From: DATCBF01 sp964401995
Lineage (GTDB): Bacteria; Actinomycetota; Thermoleophilia; Solirubrobacterales; 70-9
Direction of reading: 5' to 3'
Length of the DNA: 64,000 bases
NCBI GenBank assembly: GCA_964401995.1
Contig: CAYOAP010000008.1
Location: forward strand, 1-64,000
This document shows positions 1 to 9,763 of the stretch, piece after piece. The notes under the pieces were generated by a model that was given only the letters and a program-made list of their open reading frames with translations, did not search any database and had not been told where the DNA came from. Positions within the stretch are counted from its first letter, which is position 1. Each line of letters opens with the position of its first letter. The translations under genes were made by a program, and so were the position numbers.

Positions 1-55
1 TGTTAAGCACGCCGCCAGCGTTCGTCCTGAGCCAGGATCAAACTCTCCGTGAAAG
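1..55 (-). rRNA. rrs: 16S ribosomal RNA, 5' end only
   Basis: Read on the minus strand, the first ~55 bases carry the universal bacterial 16S 5' segment: GAGTTTGATCCTGGCTCAG, followed by the actinobacterial-type continuation GACGAACGCTGGCGGCG. The gene runs off the left edge, so only its first ~55 nt are present. The mature 5' end is placed at about 50-56 by analogy with other 16S genes; the exact processing site cannot be read from the sequence. Confidence 0.96.
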
Positions 56-180
56 TTACTAACGAAGAGCTGCCATGCCTGGCTGGCCACCGCGCACACA
101 TACTCGGTGACCGGCATGACGGGTAAATCAGACTACTCGGCACGCTGACGTGACCGAGTAGATCGGGCTCAAACAACCCA

Positions 181-227
181 CGGACACGAATGTCCGCGGG
201 GTGCACGCTGCTCAGTTTTCAAAGACC
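181..227 (-). promoter_or_regulatory. rRNA leader with boxA-like antitermination element and a hairpin
   Basis: On the minus strand, 211-227 reads GGTCTTTGAAAACTGAG, which resembles the conserved boxA/antitermination region found ahead of bacterial 16S genes. Next to it, 181-196 is a 6-bp hairpin with a 4-nt loop (CGGACA / TGTCCG). A second inverted pair (TACTCGG / CCGAGTA) at about 134-160 could be part of the 16S processing stalk. The assignment rests on position and resemblance only. Confidence 0.6.
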
Positions 228-302
228 GCTGCGCCTTTGCGCCGGGACTCGGCGCTCGTCACGCACGGGGCAGCCACAGGGCCAACCCCGGAAGGACGCG
301 GG

Positions 303-331
303 AGTATAGCGCTACGCAGGCGGTTTGCCTA
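303..331 (-). promoter_or_regulatory. candidate rRNA operon promoter
   Basis: On the minus strand there is a -10-like TATACT (303-308) and a -35-like TAGGCA (326-331) separated by 17 bp. They match the sigma-70 consensus at 5/6 and 4/6 positions. The -35 box begins with the tyrS stop codon, so the promoter starts exactly where tyrS ends and would give a ~240-nt rRNA leader. Stronger promoters may lie inside tyrS and were not evaluated. Confidence 0.45.
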
Positions 332-1492
332 GACGGTCGAGCGCAACTTGCGAAATCGGCGCTTGCCGACCTGCAGGACCTTGCCGTCAACCCCGGTCGG
401 GTCGAGGTCGAGGCTATCAGCAGAAATGGCTTTGCCATCGAGTTTTACGCCCCCCTGCTGAATCAGGCGGCGGGCCTCGCTGGAGCTGATCTCGAAGGCT
501 TTGCCGAGCAGCAGGGGCAGGTGGATCAGGCCGCCGTCAGCGCCGACGAAGGGGTCGATCGCGATCTCCTCGACGTCGTCGGGCGCCTCGTGGCTGACGA
601 AGAGGCGGTTGAAGTGGGCCTCGGCGGCATCGGCCGCGGCGGCATCGTGGAAGCGCTCGACGATGCGCCGGCCGAGGGCGCGCTTGGCCTCGTTTGGCGC
701 CTGCCCGTCCTCCGGCTCGTCGCCGAGCAGCAGCCGGTAGTACTCCGGCATCGCCTCGTCCGGGATCCGCATCAGCTTCCCGAACATCTGCTCCGGGGCA
801 TCGGTGACGCCGATGTAGTTGTCGAGCGACTTGCTCATCTTCTGCACGCCGTCGATGCCGACCAAGATCGGCATCGTCAGGATCGACTGCGGCTTGCGGC
901 CGTAGGCGGACTGGATGTCGCGGCCGAAGAGCAGGTTGAATTTCTGGTCGGTCCCCCCCAGCTCGACGTCGGCCTCGATCGCGACCGAGTCGTATCCCTG
1001 CAGCAGCGGGTAGAGCAGCTCAAGGGCGGCGATCGGCGTCCCCGCCGCCAGCCGCTTCTGGAAGTCGTCTCGCTCCAGCAGCCGGGCGACCGTCGTCTGC
1101 GCCAGCAGGCCGAGCAGCGCCTCGGGGTCCATCCGCAGCCACTCGCTGTTGAAGCGAACCTCGGTCCGCTCGCGGTCGAGTACCTTGAAAGCCTGCTCCT
1201 GGTAGGTGGCGGCGTTGGCGACGATCTCCTCCGCCGACGGCATCGGCCGCTGGGCCGAGCGGCCGCTCGGGTCGCCGACCCGGGCGGTGAAGTCGCCGAT
1301 GATGAGGACGACGGTGTGGCCGGCATCCTGGAACTCGCGCAGCTTGTTGAGGACGACGGTGTGGCCGAGGTGGATGTCGGCCGTGGTTGGGTCGATCCCG
1401 AGCTTGACCCGCAGCGGCTTGCCCGCGGCGAGCTGCTCGTCGAGCATCCCTTTGGGCAGCACATCGACCGCGTTTCGCGCCAGATCCGACAT
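329..1492 (-). CDS. tyrS: tyrosyl-tRNA synthetase
   Basis: Class Ic aminoacyl-tRNA synthetase that charges tRNA-Tyr with tyrosine in the cytosol. The 387-aa protein has the HIGH-type signature HLGH at residues 41-44, the KMSKS loop at 218-222, and a C-terminal S4-like RNA-binding region (about 325-385). The HLGH/KMSKS combination is typical of the TyrZ-like bacterial subgroup. The reading frame extends further upstream, but homology begins at MSDLARN (ATG 1490-1492). The upstream extension would run into the divergent penicillin-binding protein gene. Only ~43 bp separate the two divergent starts, so their promoters must overlap. Confidence 0.97.
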   Translation of the reverse strand: MSDLARNAVDVLPKGMLDEQLAAGKPLRVKLGIDPTTADIHLGHTVVLNKLREFQDAGHTVVLIIGDFTARVGDPSGRSAQRPMPSAEEIVANAATYQEQAFKVLDRERTEVRFNSEWLRMDPEALLGLLAQTTVARLLERDDFQKRLAAGTPIAALELLYPLLQGYDSVAIEADVELGGTDQKFNLLFGRDIQSAYGRKPQSILTMPILVGIDGVQKMSKSLDNYIGVTDAPEQMFGKLMRIPDEAMPEYYRLLLGDEPEDGQAPNEAKRALGRRIVERFHDAAAADAAEAHFNRLFVSHEAPDDVEEIAIDPFVGADGGLIHLPLLLGKAFEISSSEARRLIQQGGVKLDGKAISADSLDLDPTGVDGKVLQVGKRRFRKLRSTV

Positions 1493-1535
1493 GGGGCGAA
1501 TGCTAGACTGCCGCCTCCGCTCGACGGGCTGAGGT

Positions 1536-3818
1536 ATGCCGCGCGCCGAGCCGAGACCCCCTTTGATGGCGGCCCTTCGAACAAAGTCCCGCCGGCGGGA
1601 CGGCGCAGTTCCACCGCCACCGGCCTCGACTCCCACGACCAAGCGCGCTAAGCCGCGGCTGAAGAAGCTGCGCATCCTCTTCGTCCTGCTCGGCCTCGGC
1701 GTGCTGGCCCTGGTCTCGATGGTCTTCGGGATGATGGCCGCGGTCTCGCAGGATCTGCCGTCGATCTACAACTTCGCCCAGTACAAGGCATCCAAAAACA
1801 GCGAGGTCGTCGACGCCAGCGGCGAACCGATCGGCACCCTGACCAGCAACCAGAACAAGATCCTGCTCAGCTCCGGGCAGATCTCTCCCAACATCAAGAA
1901 CGCGGTGGTCTCGATCGAGGACTCGCGCTTCTACGAACACAACGGGGTCGACTTCCAGGGCATCGGCCGCGCCCTGGTCAAAGACGTGCTCAGCCAGAGC
2001 GCCCAGCAGGGGGCCTCGACGATCACCGAGCAGTTCGTCAAGAACGCGCTCGAAGCCGAAAGCAGCCGCACGATCCTGGAGAAGTTCCGCGAGGCGGCGC
2101 TGGCCTACAAACTTGAGCGCCACTGGAGCAAGGACAAGATCCTGACCGAGTATCTGAACACGATCTACTTCGGCGAGGGCGCCTACGGGATCGAGGCGGC
2201 CGCCCGCACCTACTTCGGCAAGGCCCATCCGGGTTGCGGCACCGAAGCCGAGCCCTGCGCCTCTGTCCTGGAGCCTTGGGAGGCGGCGACCCTGGCGGCG
2301 GCGATCGCCTCGCCCTCCGCCTTCGACCCCAAGATCTATCCCGAAAACTCGCTCGGGCGGCGCAACCTCGTCCTGGAAAAAATGTACGAACAGGGCTACA
2401 TCACCCAGGCCCAGTACGAGGAAGGGATCAAGCAGGCGCTCCCCTCCCCCAACGACATCGAACCGCCCAAGATCGACTCCAAAGCGCCCTACTTCACCTC
2501 CTGGCTGCGGCAGCAGCTGGTCGACCGCTACGGCGCCTCGAAAGCGTTCTTCGGCGGGCTCAAAGTGAAGACGACCCTCGATCTGCGCCTGCAGGCCGCG
2601 GCCGAAGAAGCCGCTGGCTCCTACCTGAGCGGGATTCCGCCGACCGCCTCCGTCGTCGTCCTCGACAACAAAAACGCCGGGATCAAGGCGATGGTCGCCG
2701 GGCCGGACTTCGAAACCCTGCCCTTCAACCTGGCGACTGAGGGCCACCGCCAGCCCGGCTCCTCGATCAAGCCGTTCACGCTGGTGACGGCGCTGAAGGA
2801 GGGGATCTCCCCCTACACGACCTACGAATCCGCGCCCCAGGAATTCCACTTCGGCAAACACGGCCAGGAAGTCTTCGTCGTCCATAACGACGAGGACTCC
2901 TATCTCGGCTCCTGCGACATCATCTGCGCGACGACCTACTCCGACAACTCGATCTACGCCCAGCTCGGGCTCGAAGGGCTGAAGGGCAAGACCGTCCAGG
3001 ACCGGACCCGCTCGATCGCCCGCACGATCCACTCGATGGGCTACACCGACCCGATCTCGACCAACCCGGCGATGGTTCTCGGTGGCTTGAAAGAAGGGGT
3101 GACGCCGCTGGGCTGGGCCTACGCCTACATGACGCTCGCCAACAACGGCGACCGCGTCAGCGGCACCCTGGCGCCCGATCCCGGCGACAGCCCGGTCGCC
3201 TACACCCAGGTGACCGACAAGGCCGGCCACGTGATCAAGGGCGGCGACAACGACTCGACCCACAAGCAGGTGATCCCCGAAAGCGTCGCCACCGAGGCCA
3301 AGAGCATCCTCGAAACCGTGGTCAGCAGCGGCACCGGCACTCACGCCAACATCGGCGCCGAAGGCCAGTGGGGCAAGACGGGGACGACCGAGAACAACGG
3401 CGACGCCTGGTTCTGCGGGGCCGTCTCCGACGTCACCGCCTGCGTCTGGGTCGGCTATGAGGACTCGACCACGCCGATGACCACGCTCTACGCGGGCGGG
3501 CCAGTGATGGGCGGCACCTTCCCGGCCCTGATCTGGGCCAGCGTCGTCTCCGCCTGGGAGCGGATCAAAGCCGAACGGGCCGCGGAAAAGGCGGCCGGCG
3601 AACACCACTCCGGCGCCGGCAGCACCTACATCCCGAGCGAAGAAGAAGCGCCCAGCTACTCAGCCCCCGAAGAATCCTCGGCCGAACCAGCTCCAGAAGA
3701 AGCTCCGGCCGAACCGGAAGCGCCCGCCGAACCAGCCGAAGCCGCGCCGCCAGTAGAAGAAGCGCCCGCCCCCAGTGGCGGCACCTCGGGCGGCACCGGC
3801 GGCGCCGCGCCCGGCTAG
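1536..3818 (+). CDS. class A penicillin-binding protein (bifunctional transglycosylase/transpeptidase)
   Basis: Peptidoglycan polymerase anchored by one N-terminal membrane helix (about residues 45-69). The GT51 glycosyltransferase domain shows EDSRFYEHNGVD (128-139) and GASTITEQ (159-166). The transpeptidase domain has the SxxK serine at 409-412, SDN at 469-471 and KTGT at 614-617, so both activities look intact. The last ~80 residues are low-complexity Glu/Pro/Ala repeats, then Gly-rich, probably an extracytoplasmic tail. Cysteines at ~234 and ~241 bracket a short insertion in the GT domain, and two more (~460, ~464) sit just before SDN; they could form disulfides. Start uncertain: ATG 1566 is an alternative. 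The stop overlaps that of the convergent glycosylase gene within CTAG. Confidence 0.95.
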   Translation: MPRAEPRPPLMAALRTKSRRRDGAVPPPPASTPTTKRAKPRLKKLRILFVLLGLGVLALVSMVFGMMAAVSQDLPSIYNFAQYKASKNSEVVDASGEPIGTLTSNQNKILLSSGQISPNIKNAVVSIEDSRFYEHNGVDFQGIGRALVKDVLSQSAQQGASTITEQFVKNALEAESSRTILEKFREAALAYKLERHWSKDKILTEYLNTIYFGEGAYGIEAAARTYFGKAHPGCGTEAEPCASVLEPWEAATLAAAIASPSAFDPKIYPENSLGRRNLVLEKMYEQGYITQAQYEEGIKQALPSPNDIEPPKIDSKAPYFTSWLRQQLVDRYGASKAFFGGLKVKTTLDLRLQAAAEEAAGSYLSGIPPTASVVVLDNKNAGIKAMVAGPDFETLPFNLATEGHRQPGSSIKPFTLVTALKEGISPYTTYESAPQEFHFGKHGQEVFVVHNDEDSYLGSCDIICATTYSDNSIYAQLGLEGLKGKTVQDRTRSIARTIHSMGYTDPISTNPAMVLGGLKEGVTPLGWAYAYMTLANNGDRVSGTLAPDPGDSPVAYTQVTDKAGHVIKGGDNDSTHKQVIPESVATEAKSILETVVSSGTGTHANIGAEGQWGKTGTTENNGDAWFCGAVSDVTACVWVGYEDSTTPMTTLYAGGPVMGGTFPALIWASVVSAWERIKAERAAEKAAGEHHSGAGSTYIPSEEEAPSYSAPEESSAEPAPEEAPAEPEAPAEPAEAAPPVEEAPAPSGGTSGGTGGAAPG

Positions 3819-4408
3819 GGCGCCGCCGGCCAGGGCTTGGAGACGAAGGGGCTGCCGGCGAGGCTGAAGCGCCAGGGCAGCTCTACCGCCTTGGTGATCC
3901 CTATGCGCGGGCCGGTGGCGATCTCCCCCGCCCAGTCCTGCTCGCGGGGCAGCAACAGGAAGGGATCGGCCGAGAGGTCGCCGCCGTTGGCCTCGAGCCC
4001 GATTCCGAGCGCCTCGGTCAGCTTGCCGGGGCCCGAGCAGAGGTCGCGGTCAGGGCGGGGTCCGCGGCGGGCGCGCATCCGCTCCAAGCCGGCGGTCGGC
4101 GCCAGCGCCCGGAACAGCACCGCGGCCGCCTCACCCTCTGGTTCGGAGACCGCGTTGAGCAGGCTGTGGATCCCGTAGGAGAGATAGACATAGGCGCGGC
4201 CGGGAGGGCCGAACAGAGGCGCCGTCCGTTTGGTCAGGCCGACGTAGGCGTGGCAGGCAGGATCGTCGCGCTCGTAGCTCTCGGTCTCGACGATCGTGCC
4301 GCCACAGCCGTCATAGAAGAGCTGGCAGCCGATCAGGTCGCGGGCGACCTCGTGGACCGAGCGGCTGAAGAACTTGGGGCCGAGCCGGGTCTCGGCTGCG
4401 GCAGCCAC
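3815..4408 (-). CDS. DNA-3-methyladenine glycosylase (AAG/MPG family)
   Basis: Monofunctional base-excision glycosylase that removes alkylated purines such as 3-methyladenine and hypoxanthine from DNA. The 197-aa length and sequence follow the AAG family: ARDLIGCQL near the N-terminus, the active-site region ETESYERDDPACHAY (about 41-55), the YVYLSYGIH strand (about 73-81) and CSGPGKL (about 124-130). The start is GTG. It lies 5 nt downstream of argH and is probably co-transcribed with it. Its stop overlaps that of the convergent penicillin-binding protein gene. Confidence 0.93.
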   Translation of the reverse strand: MAAAAETRLGPKFFSRSVHEVARDLIGCQLFYDGCGGTIVETESYERDDPACHAYVGLTKRTAPLFGPPGRAYVYLSYGIHSLLNAVSEPEGEAAAVLFRALAPTAGLERMRARRGPRPDRDLCSGPGKLTEALGIGLEANGGDLSADPFLLLPREQDWAGEIATGPRIGITKAVELPWRFSLAGSPFVSKPWPAAP

Positions 4409-4413
4409 GGCAG

Positions 4414-5805
4414 CTAAGAGCGCTCGTCGATGACCCGCGCCTTAACCGCGGCGAGAGTGTCGCGGGCGAGGCCGATCTGCTCGGCGAGGGCCTCCGAGCC
4501 GGTCCCGCCCTCGATCTGCTTCGACTCCAGCCAGCTGGAGCGCTTCAGCACCTCGTAATAGCTCTCGTCGAGGTGCTCGGAGCGCTGGCGCAGCTCCTCG
4601 AGGGTGAGGTCGGAGAGCGACTTGTCCTGCTCGACCACATCGCGGACGAGGCCGCCGACGATGCCGTGGGCCTCGCGGAACGGCACTCCGCGGCGGACCA
4701 GGAGATCGGCGATCTCCGTCGCCGCCAGCATCTCGTCGCCGGAGGCGTCCTCCATCCGCTCGCGGTCAAAGGCGATCCCGGCCAGCATCCCCTCGGTCGC
4801 GTCGAGGCAGAGCTCGACCGTGTCGATCGCGTCGAAGAGCGGCTCCTTGTCCTCCTGCATGTCCTTGCCATAGGTCAGCGGCAGCGCGTGCATGACGCCG
4901 ACGACCGAGGCATAGTCGGCGGCCACCCGCGGGCTCTTCGCCCGCAGCAGCTCGGCCGAGTCAGGGTTCTTCTTCTGCGGCATGATCGACGAGCCCGAGG
5001 AGAAGGACTCGTCAAGCTCGCAGAAGCCAAACTCGGTGCTCGACCAGATCACGATTTCGGAGCCGAGCCGGGAAAGGTGCATGGCGCAGGTCGAGGCGGC
5101 GGAGAGGTAGTCGAGGACGAAGTCGCGGTTGGAGGCGCCGTCGATCGAGTTGTGGCTGACGTGCTCGAAGCCGAGGTCGGCGGCGACCGCCTCGCGGTCG
5201 ATCTCCCAGTTGACCCCGGCCAGGGCGCCGGAGCCGAGCGGCATCACGCTGGCGCTGTCGAGCGCGAACTGGAAGCGCAGGACGTCGCGGGCCAGCATCC
5301 AGAAGTAGGCGAGCAGATGGTGGCCGAGGTAGACGGGCTGGGCGCGCTGCAGGTGGGTATAGCCGGGCATCGGCCAGTCGCGGTGGCGCTCGGCGAGCTC
5401 AAGCAGCCGCTCCATCGTCGCCCCGGCCAGCTCGATCGCCCGTAGCGAGTGGGCCTGGACCACCATCGCCACGTCGGTGGCGACCTGGTCGTTGCGGGAG
5501 CGGCCGGTGTGGAGCTTGCCGGCGAGCGGGCCGATCGCCTCGCCCAACAGGCGCTCGATCGCCATGTGGATGTCCTCGTCGGAGTCGGCGAATTCGAACC
5601 CGTGCGAGGCCATCTGCTGGCGGACCTGCTCGAGGCCGGCGTCGATCTGGCGCAGCTCCTCGGCATCGAGGACGCCGATCTCCTGCAGGCCGCGGGCGTG
5701 GGCCTGGGACTGGTCGATGTCGTAGGGCGCAAGCCGCCAATCGAACTCGATCGAGCGGTTGAGCCGCCAGAAGCGCGGGTCCGGGTCTTTGCGAAAGCGC
5801 GACAT
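4414..5805 (-). CDS. argH: argininosuccinate lyase
   Basis: Last step of arginine biosynthesis: cleaves argininosuccinate to arginine and fumarate. The 463-aa protein has the fumarase/aspartase superfamily signature GSSIMPQKKNPD (271-282), which carries the catalytic serine loop, plus TGRSRNDQ (100-107) and the catalytic-His region THLQRAQP (150-157). The same frame is open far upstream, but homology starts at MSRFRKDPDP (ATG at 5803-5805), 11 nt after the aminotransferase stop. The N-terminus is slightly longer than in some family members. No other arg genes are in the window, so it appears as a solitary arginine gene in a cimA-aminotransferase-argH-glycosylase series. Confidence 0.96.
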   Translation of the reverse strand: MSRFRKDPDPRFWRLNRSIEFDWRLAPYDIDQSQAHARGLQEIGVLDAEELRQIDAGLEQVRQQMASHGFEFADSDEDIHMAIERLLGEAIGPLAGKLHTGRSRNDQVATDVAMVVQAHSLRAIELAGATMERLLELAERHRDWPMPGYTHLQRAQPVYLGHHLLAYFWMLARDVLRFQFALDSASVMPLGSGALAGVNWEIDREAVAADLGFEHVSHNSIDGASNRDFVLDYLSAASTCAMHLSRLGSEIVIWSSTEFGFCELDESFSSGSSIMPQKKNPDSAELLRAKSPRVAADYASVVGVMHALPLTYGKDMQEDKEPLFDAIDTVELCLDATEGMLAGIAFDRERMEDASGDEMLAATEIADLLVRRGVPFREAHGIVGGLVRDVVEQDKSLSDLTLEELRQRSEHLDESYYEVLKRSSWLESKQIEGGTGSEALAEQIGLARDTLAAVKARVIDERS

Positions 5806-5816
5806 CGAGGCGGGGA

Positions 5817-6962
5817 TTATCCCGTTCGGGTCGGCTGGCCGAGCGCTGCCGCCAGCTCCTGGCAGACCCGGGCCACATCGGACTCGGTCATCGCCGTGTG
5901 GAAAGGCAGCGCCAGCGAGTGGGCGGCGGCGTCTTCGGCGACCGGGAACTGGCCCTTGCTGTAGCCGAGTTCGCGCAGGTGGGGGAAGAGGTGGATGCAG
6001 GGCAGGTAGGCCTTGCTGGCGATGCCGCGTTCGGCCAGGGTCTCGATCACGCCGTAGCGGTCGGTCCGTTCGGGCAGGCGGATCACGTAGACGAACCAGC
6101 TGCGCCGCTCCTGGCCGCGGCCGGCGATCGGCGCCTTGACGCCCTCGATCCCCTCCAGCGCGCGCTCGTACATCGCCGCGATCTCGGAGCGCCGCTCCAG
6201 CATCGCGTCGAGCTTCTCGAGCTGGGCGACGCCGAGAGCGGCGGCGATATCGGAGAGGCGGTAGTTGAAGCCGAGCCCGCCGTGGTCGAGCCAGCCCATA
6301 TCCGCCGCCCGCCCTTGGTTGCGCTCGCTGCGCAGGCGCTCGGCCATCGGCGCCGAGTAAGGAATGATCATCCCGCCCTCGCCGGTGGTCATCTGCTTGT
6401 TGGCGTAGAAGGCGAAGGTGGCGAGGTTGCCGCGGGCGCCGACCGCAGTCCCTTCGGCGTCGACCGCCCCAAGCGCCTCGCAGGCGTCCTCGAGGATGTT
6501 CAAGGCGTTGTCTTCGGCGATCCGTTGGATCTCGGGCATGTCGGCCGGGTAGCCGAAGATGTGGACTGGCAGGATCCCGGCCGTGCGCTCGCAGATCTCG
6601 GACTCGACGATCTCGGGGTTGATGTTCAGCGTCACCGGATCGATGTCGCAGAAGACCGGCTTCACCCCCTCGTAGAGCAGGCAGTTGGCCGAGGCGACGA
6701 AGCTGAAGGGGCTGGTCAGCGCCTCCGAGCCGCGGTCCCAGCCCAGCGCCCGCACGCCAAGGTGCAAAGCGGTGGTGCCGCTGGAGACCGCGATCGCGTC
6801 CTCGGCGCCGAGCCAAGAGGCAAAGCCCGACTCGAAGCGATCCTGCATCGGGCCCAGCGAGAGCCGGCCCGAGCGCAAGACCTCGCCGACCAGCTCTTCC
6901 TCGCGCTCGCCTACCTGAGGTCGGGCCAGCGCTAACGGCGGCAGATCGGATGAGTCATTCAT
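5817..6962 (-). CDS. DegT/DnrJ/EryC1/StrS-family PLP aminotransferase
   Basis: Fold-type I PLP enzyme of the family that mostly transfers an amino group to keto-sugar nucleotides. The 381-aa protein shows SSGTTALHL (cofactor-phosphate region), the acidic residue in ILEDACEALGA, and the Schiff-base lysine in YANKQMTTGEGG (about residue 185). The C-terminal half ends in SLALPFHTAMT, as is usual for the family. Start ATG 6960-6962 sits 28 nt after cimA, and the gene leads directly into argH. Neither neighbour needs a sugar aminotransferase, so the substrate cannot be inferred. The nearest glycan genes are 34 kb away at 39944-44930. Confidence 0.9.
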   Translation of the reverse strand: MNDSSDLPPLALARPQVGEREEELVGEVLRSGRLSLGPMQDRFESGFASWLGAEDAIAVSSGTTALHLGVRALGWDRGSEALTSPFSFVASANCLLYEGVKPVFCDIDPVTLNINPEIVESEICERTAGILPVHIFGYPADMPEIQRIAEDNALNILEDACEALGAVDAEGTAVGARGNLATFAFYANKQMTTGEGGMIIPYSAPMAERLRSERNQGRAADMGWLDHGGLGFNYRLSDIAAALGVAQLEKLDAMLERRSEIAAMYERALEGIEGVKAPIAGRGQERRSWFVYVIRLPERTDRYGVIETLAERGIASKAYLPCIHLFPHLRELGYSKGQFPVAEDAAAHSLALPFHTAMTESDVARVCQELAAALGQPTRTG

Positions 6963-6990
6963 TGGCGCAACCCTATCCGGCGATCGCCCC

Positions 6991-8550
<1,560 letters not shown>

Positions 8551-8623
8551 CTGATGCCTTTCGATTCGAGAGATCGGGGAAAGGGCCTTTGGCCCATCCG
8601 CACGGCAGGCGCCGCGCCAGCCG

Positions 8624-8668
8624 CTAGGCGGCTGCGGTAATTCGCCCGAAAGTCTCGAAAACGCGCAT
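8624..8668 (-). other. possible 14-codon ORF between ilvE and cimA
   Basis: ATG at 8666-8668 overlaps the ilvE stop as TGATG and opens a frame encoding MRVFETFGRITAAA, ending at TAG (8624-8626). A 7-bp hairpin (CAGCCGC-CTA-GCGGCTG) spans this stop codon, and a second one (GGGCC-AAA-GGCCC) lies before cimA. The arrangement resembles a coupled leader, but the peptide has only one Ile and no Val/Leu run, so an amino-acid-sensing role is not supported by composition. Confidence 0.25.
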
Positions 8669-9618
8669 CAGGAAACGACTTTACTCGGTCCGTCAACGGC
8701 GGCTGGGGCCTCGACCGGGTCCAGCCACTCGAGGTACTCCTCGGCGCGCCCGTTGAGGGCGTCGAGGAACTTGGCCTGGACGTGGCGGGTTATCTCGCCC
8801 GGGTCGCCGATCGGGTGGTCGTCGATCTCGCGCACCGGGACCAGTTCGGCGGCGGTGCCGGTGAGGAAGATCTCCTCCGCCAGGTAGAGCTCGGCGCGGG
8901 CGATATCGCGCTCGACCACGGTATAGCCGAGGTCGCGGGCGATCTGGATCACCGATTTGCGGTTGATGCCGTCGAGGATCGAGGCGACGTGCGGCGGCGT
9001 CACGATCAGGCCGTCGCGGACGAGGAAGATGTTCTCGCCCGAGCCCTCGCAGACGAAGCCGCGCTCGTCGAGCAGGATCGCCTCTTCGTAGCCGGCGTTG
9101 CTCGACTCGGTCTTGGCCAGGATCGAGTTGAGGTACTGGCCGGAGGCCTTGGCGTGCGGGATCAGGCCGCCCGGATCGATCCGCCGCCAGCTTGAGACCT
9201 TGGCGCGGATGCCCTTGCGCTGGCCCTCCTCGCCGAGGTAGGCGCCCCAGGGGAAGGCGGCGATGATGACGTCGATCGGAGCGTCGTTGGCATAGAGGCC
9301 AAGGTTGCCGTAGCCGCGGAAGGCAAGCGGCCGGATGTAACAGGAGCGGAGGCCGTTGCGGCGGATCAGCTCGCGGGTCGCCTCGCCGATCTCCTCCGCC
9401 GAGTAGGGCAGCTGCATGTAGTAGAGCTCGGCCGACTTGGCGAGGCGGTCGAGGTGGTCCTGGTGGCGGAAGATCGCCGGGCCGCGCTCGGTCTCGTAGC
9501 AGCGGACACCCTCGAAAACGCCGGTTCCGTAGTGCAGGCCGTGGCTGAGAACGTGAACCTTGGCGTCCTCCCAGGCGACGAACTCTCCGTTGTGCCAAAT
9601 CAGCTCTGCCGTCTCCAC
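8668..9618 (-). CDS. ilvE: branched-chain amino-acid aminotransferase
   Basis: Class IV PLP aminotransferase performing the last step of Leu, Ile and Val synthesis. The 316-aa protein has HYGTGVFEGVRCY (29-41), the PLP lysine K157 in HAKASGQYLNS, and EGSGENIFLV and TGTAAELVPV downstream. GTG at 9616-9618 is chosen because GGAGG stands at the correct distance and homology begins at VETAELIWHNG. The open frame upstream has no family similarity. It is followed by cimA on the same strand and preceded by a possible branched-chain-rich leader ORF. Confidence 0.95.
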   Translation of the reverse strand: METAELIWHNGEFVAWEDAKVHVLSHGLHYGTGVFEGVRCYETERGPAIFRHQDHLDRLAKSAELYYMQLPYSAEEIGEATRELIRRNGLRSCYIRPLAFRGYGNLGLYANDAPIDVIIAAFPWGAYLGEEGQRKGIRAKVSSWRRIDPGGLIPHAKASGQYLNSILAKTESSNAGYEEAILLDERGFVCEGSGENIFLVRDGLIVTPPHVASILDGINRKSVIQIARDLGYTVVERDIARAELYLAEEIFLTGTAAELVPVREIDDHPIGDPGEITRHVQAKFLDALNGRAEEYLEWLDPVEAPAAVDGPSKVVS

Positions 9619-9631
9619 GTCTTCCTCCGGG

Positions 9632-9709
9632 TTAGTGCGACAACCGCAACACCGGCCGTCGTCTGAGTTTGAGGGTTCGGAGAAGTATGCCCGATGCGAC
9701 GAAGGCCAT
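9632..9709 (-). promoter_or_regulatory. possible leader peptide ORF for ilvE
   Basis: A 25-codon ORF (ATG 9707-9709, TAA 9632-9634) lies directly upstream of ilvE. Nine of its 25 residues are Val, Ile or Leu, including Ile-Leu-Leu with the codons ATA CTT CTC. The CTTCTCC stretch can pair with the ilvE Shine-Dalgarno GGAGGAAG with one bulged base, and the stop lies 3 nt before that site. It resembles a translational attenuator but overlaps the leader region of a divergent gene, so the composition could be accidental. Confidence 0.3.
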
Positions 9710-9763
9710 CCAGGCCCCCGCCGCGAAACATTGCGCAAGCAATCGAAAGGAGCCCCTCCACAC

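Noticed and set aside
521..1651. Long plus-strand open frame (376 codons) opposite tyrS
   Set aside because: Antisense shadow of a clear tyrS gene; composition is the usual Gly/Val/Asp/Arg-rich pattern of the complementary frame in GC-rich DNA.
1503..3608. 701-codon minus-strand frame opposite the penicillin-binding protein
   Set aside because: Shadow frame; the plus-strand protein has all catalytic motifs in order.
5590..5605. GAATTCGAACC, which resembles a tRNA T-loop
   Set aside because: Lies inside argH codons for a conserved stretch; no cloverleaf can be drawn around it.
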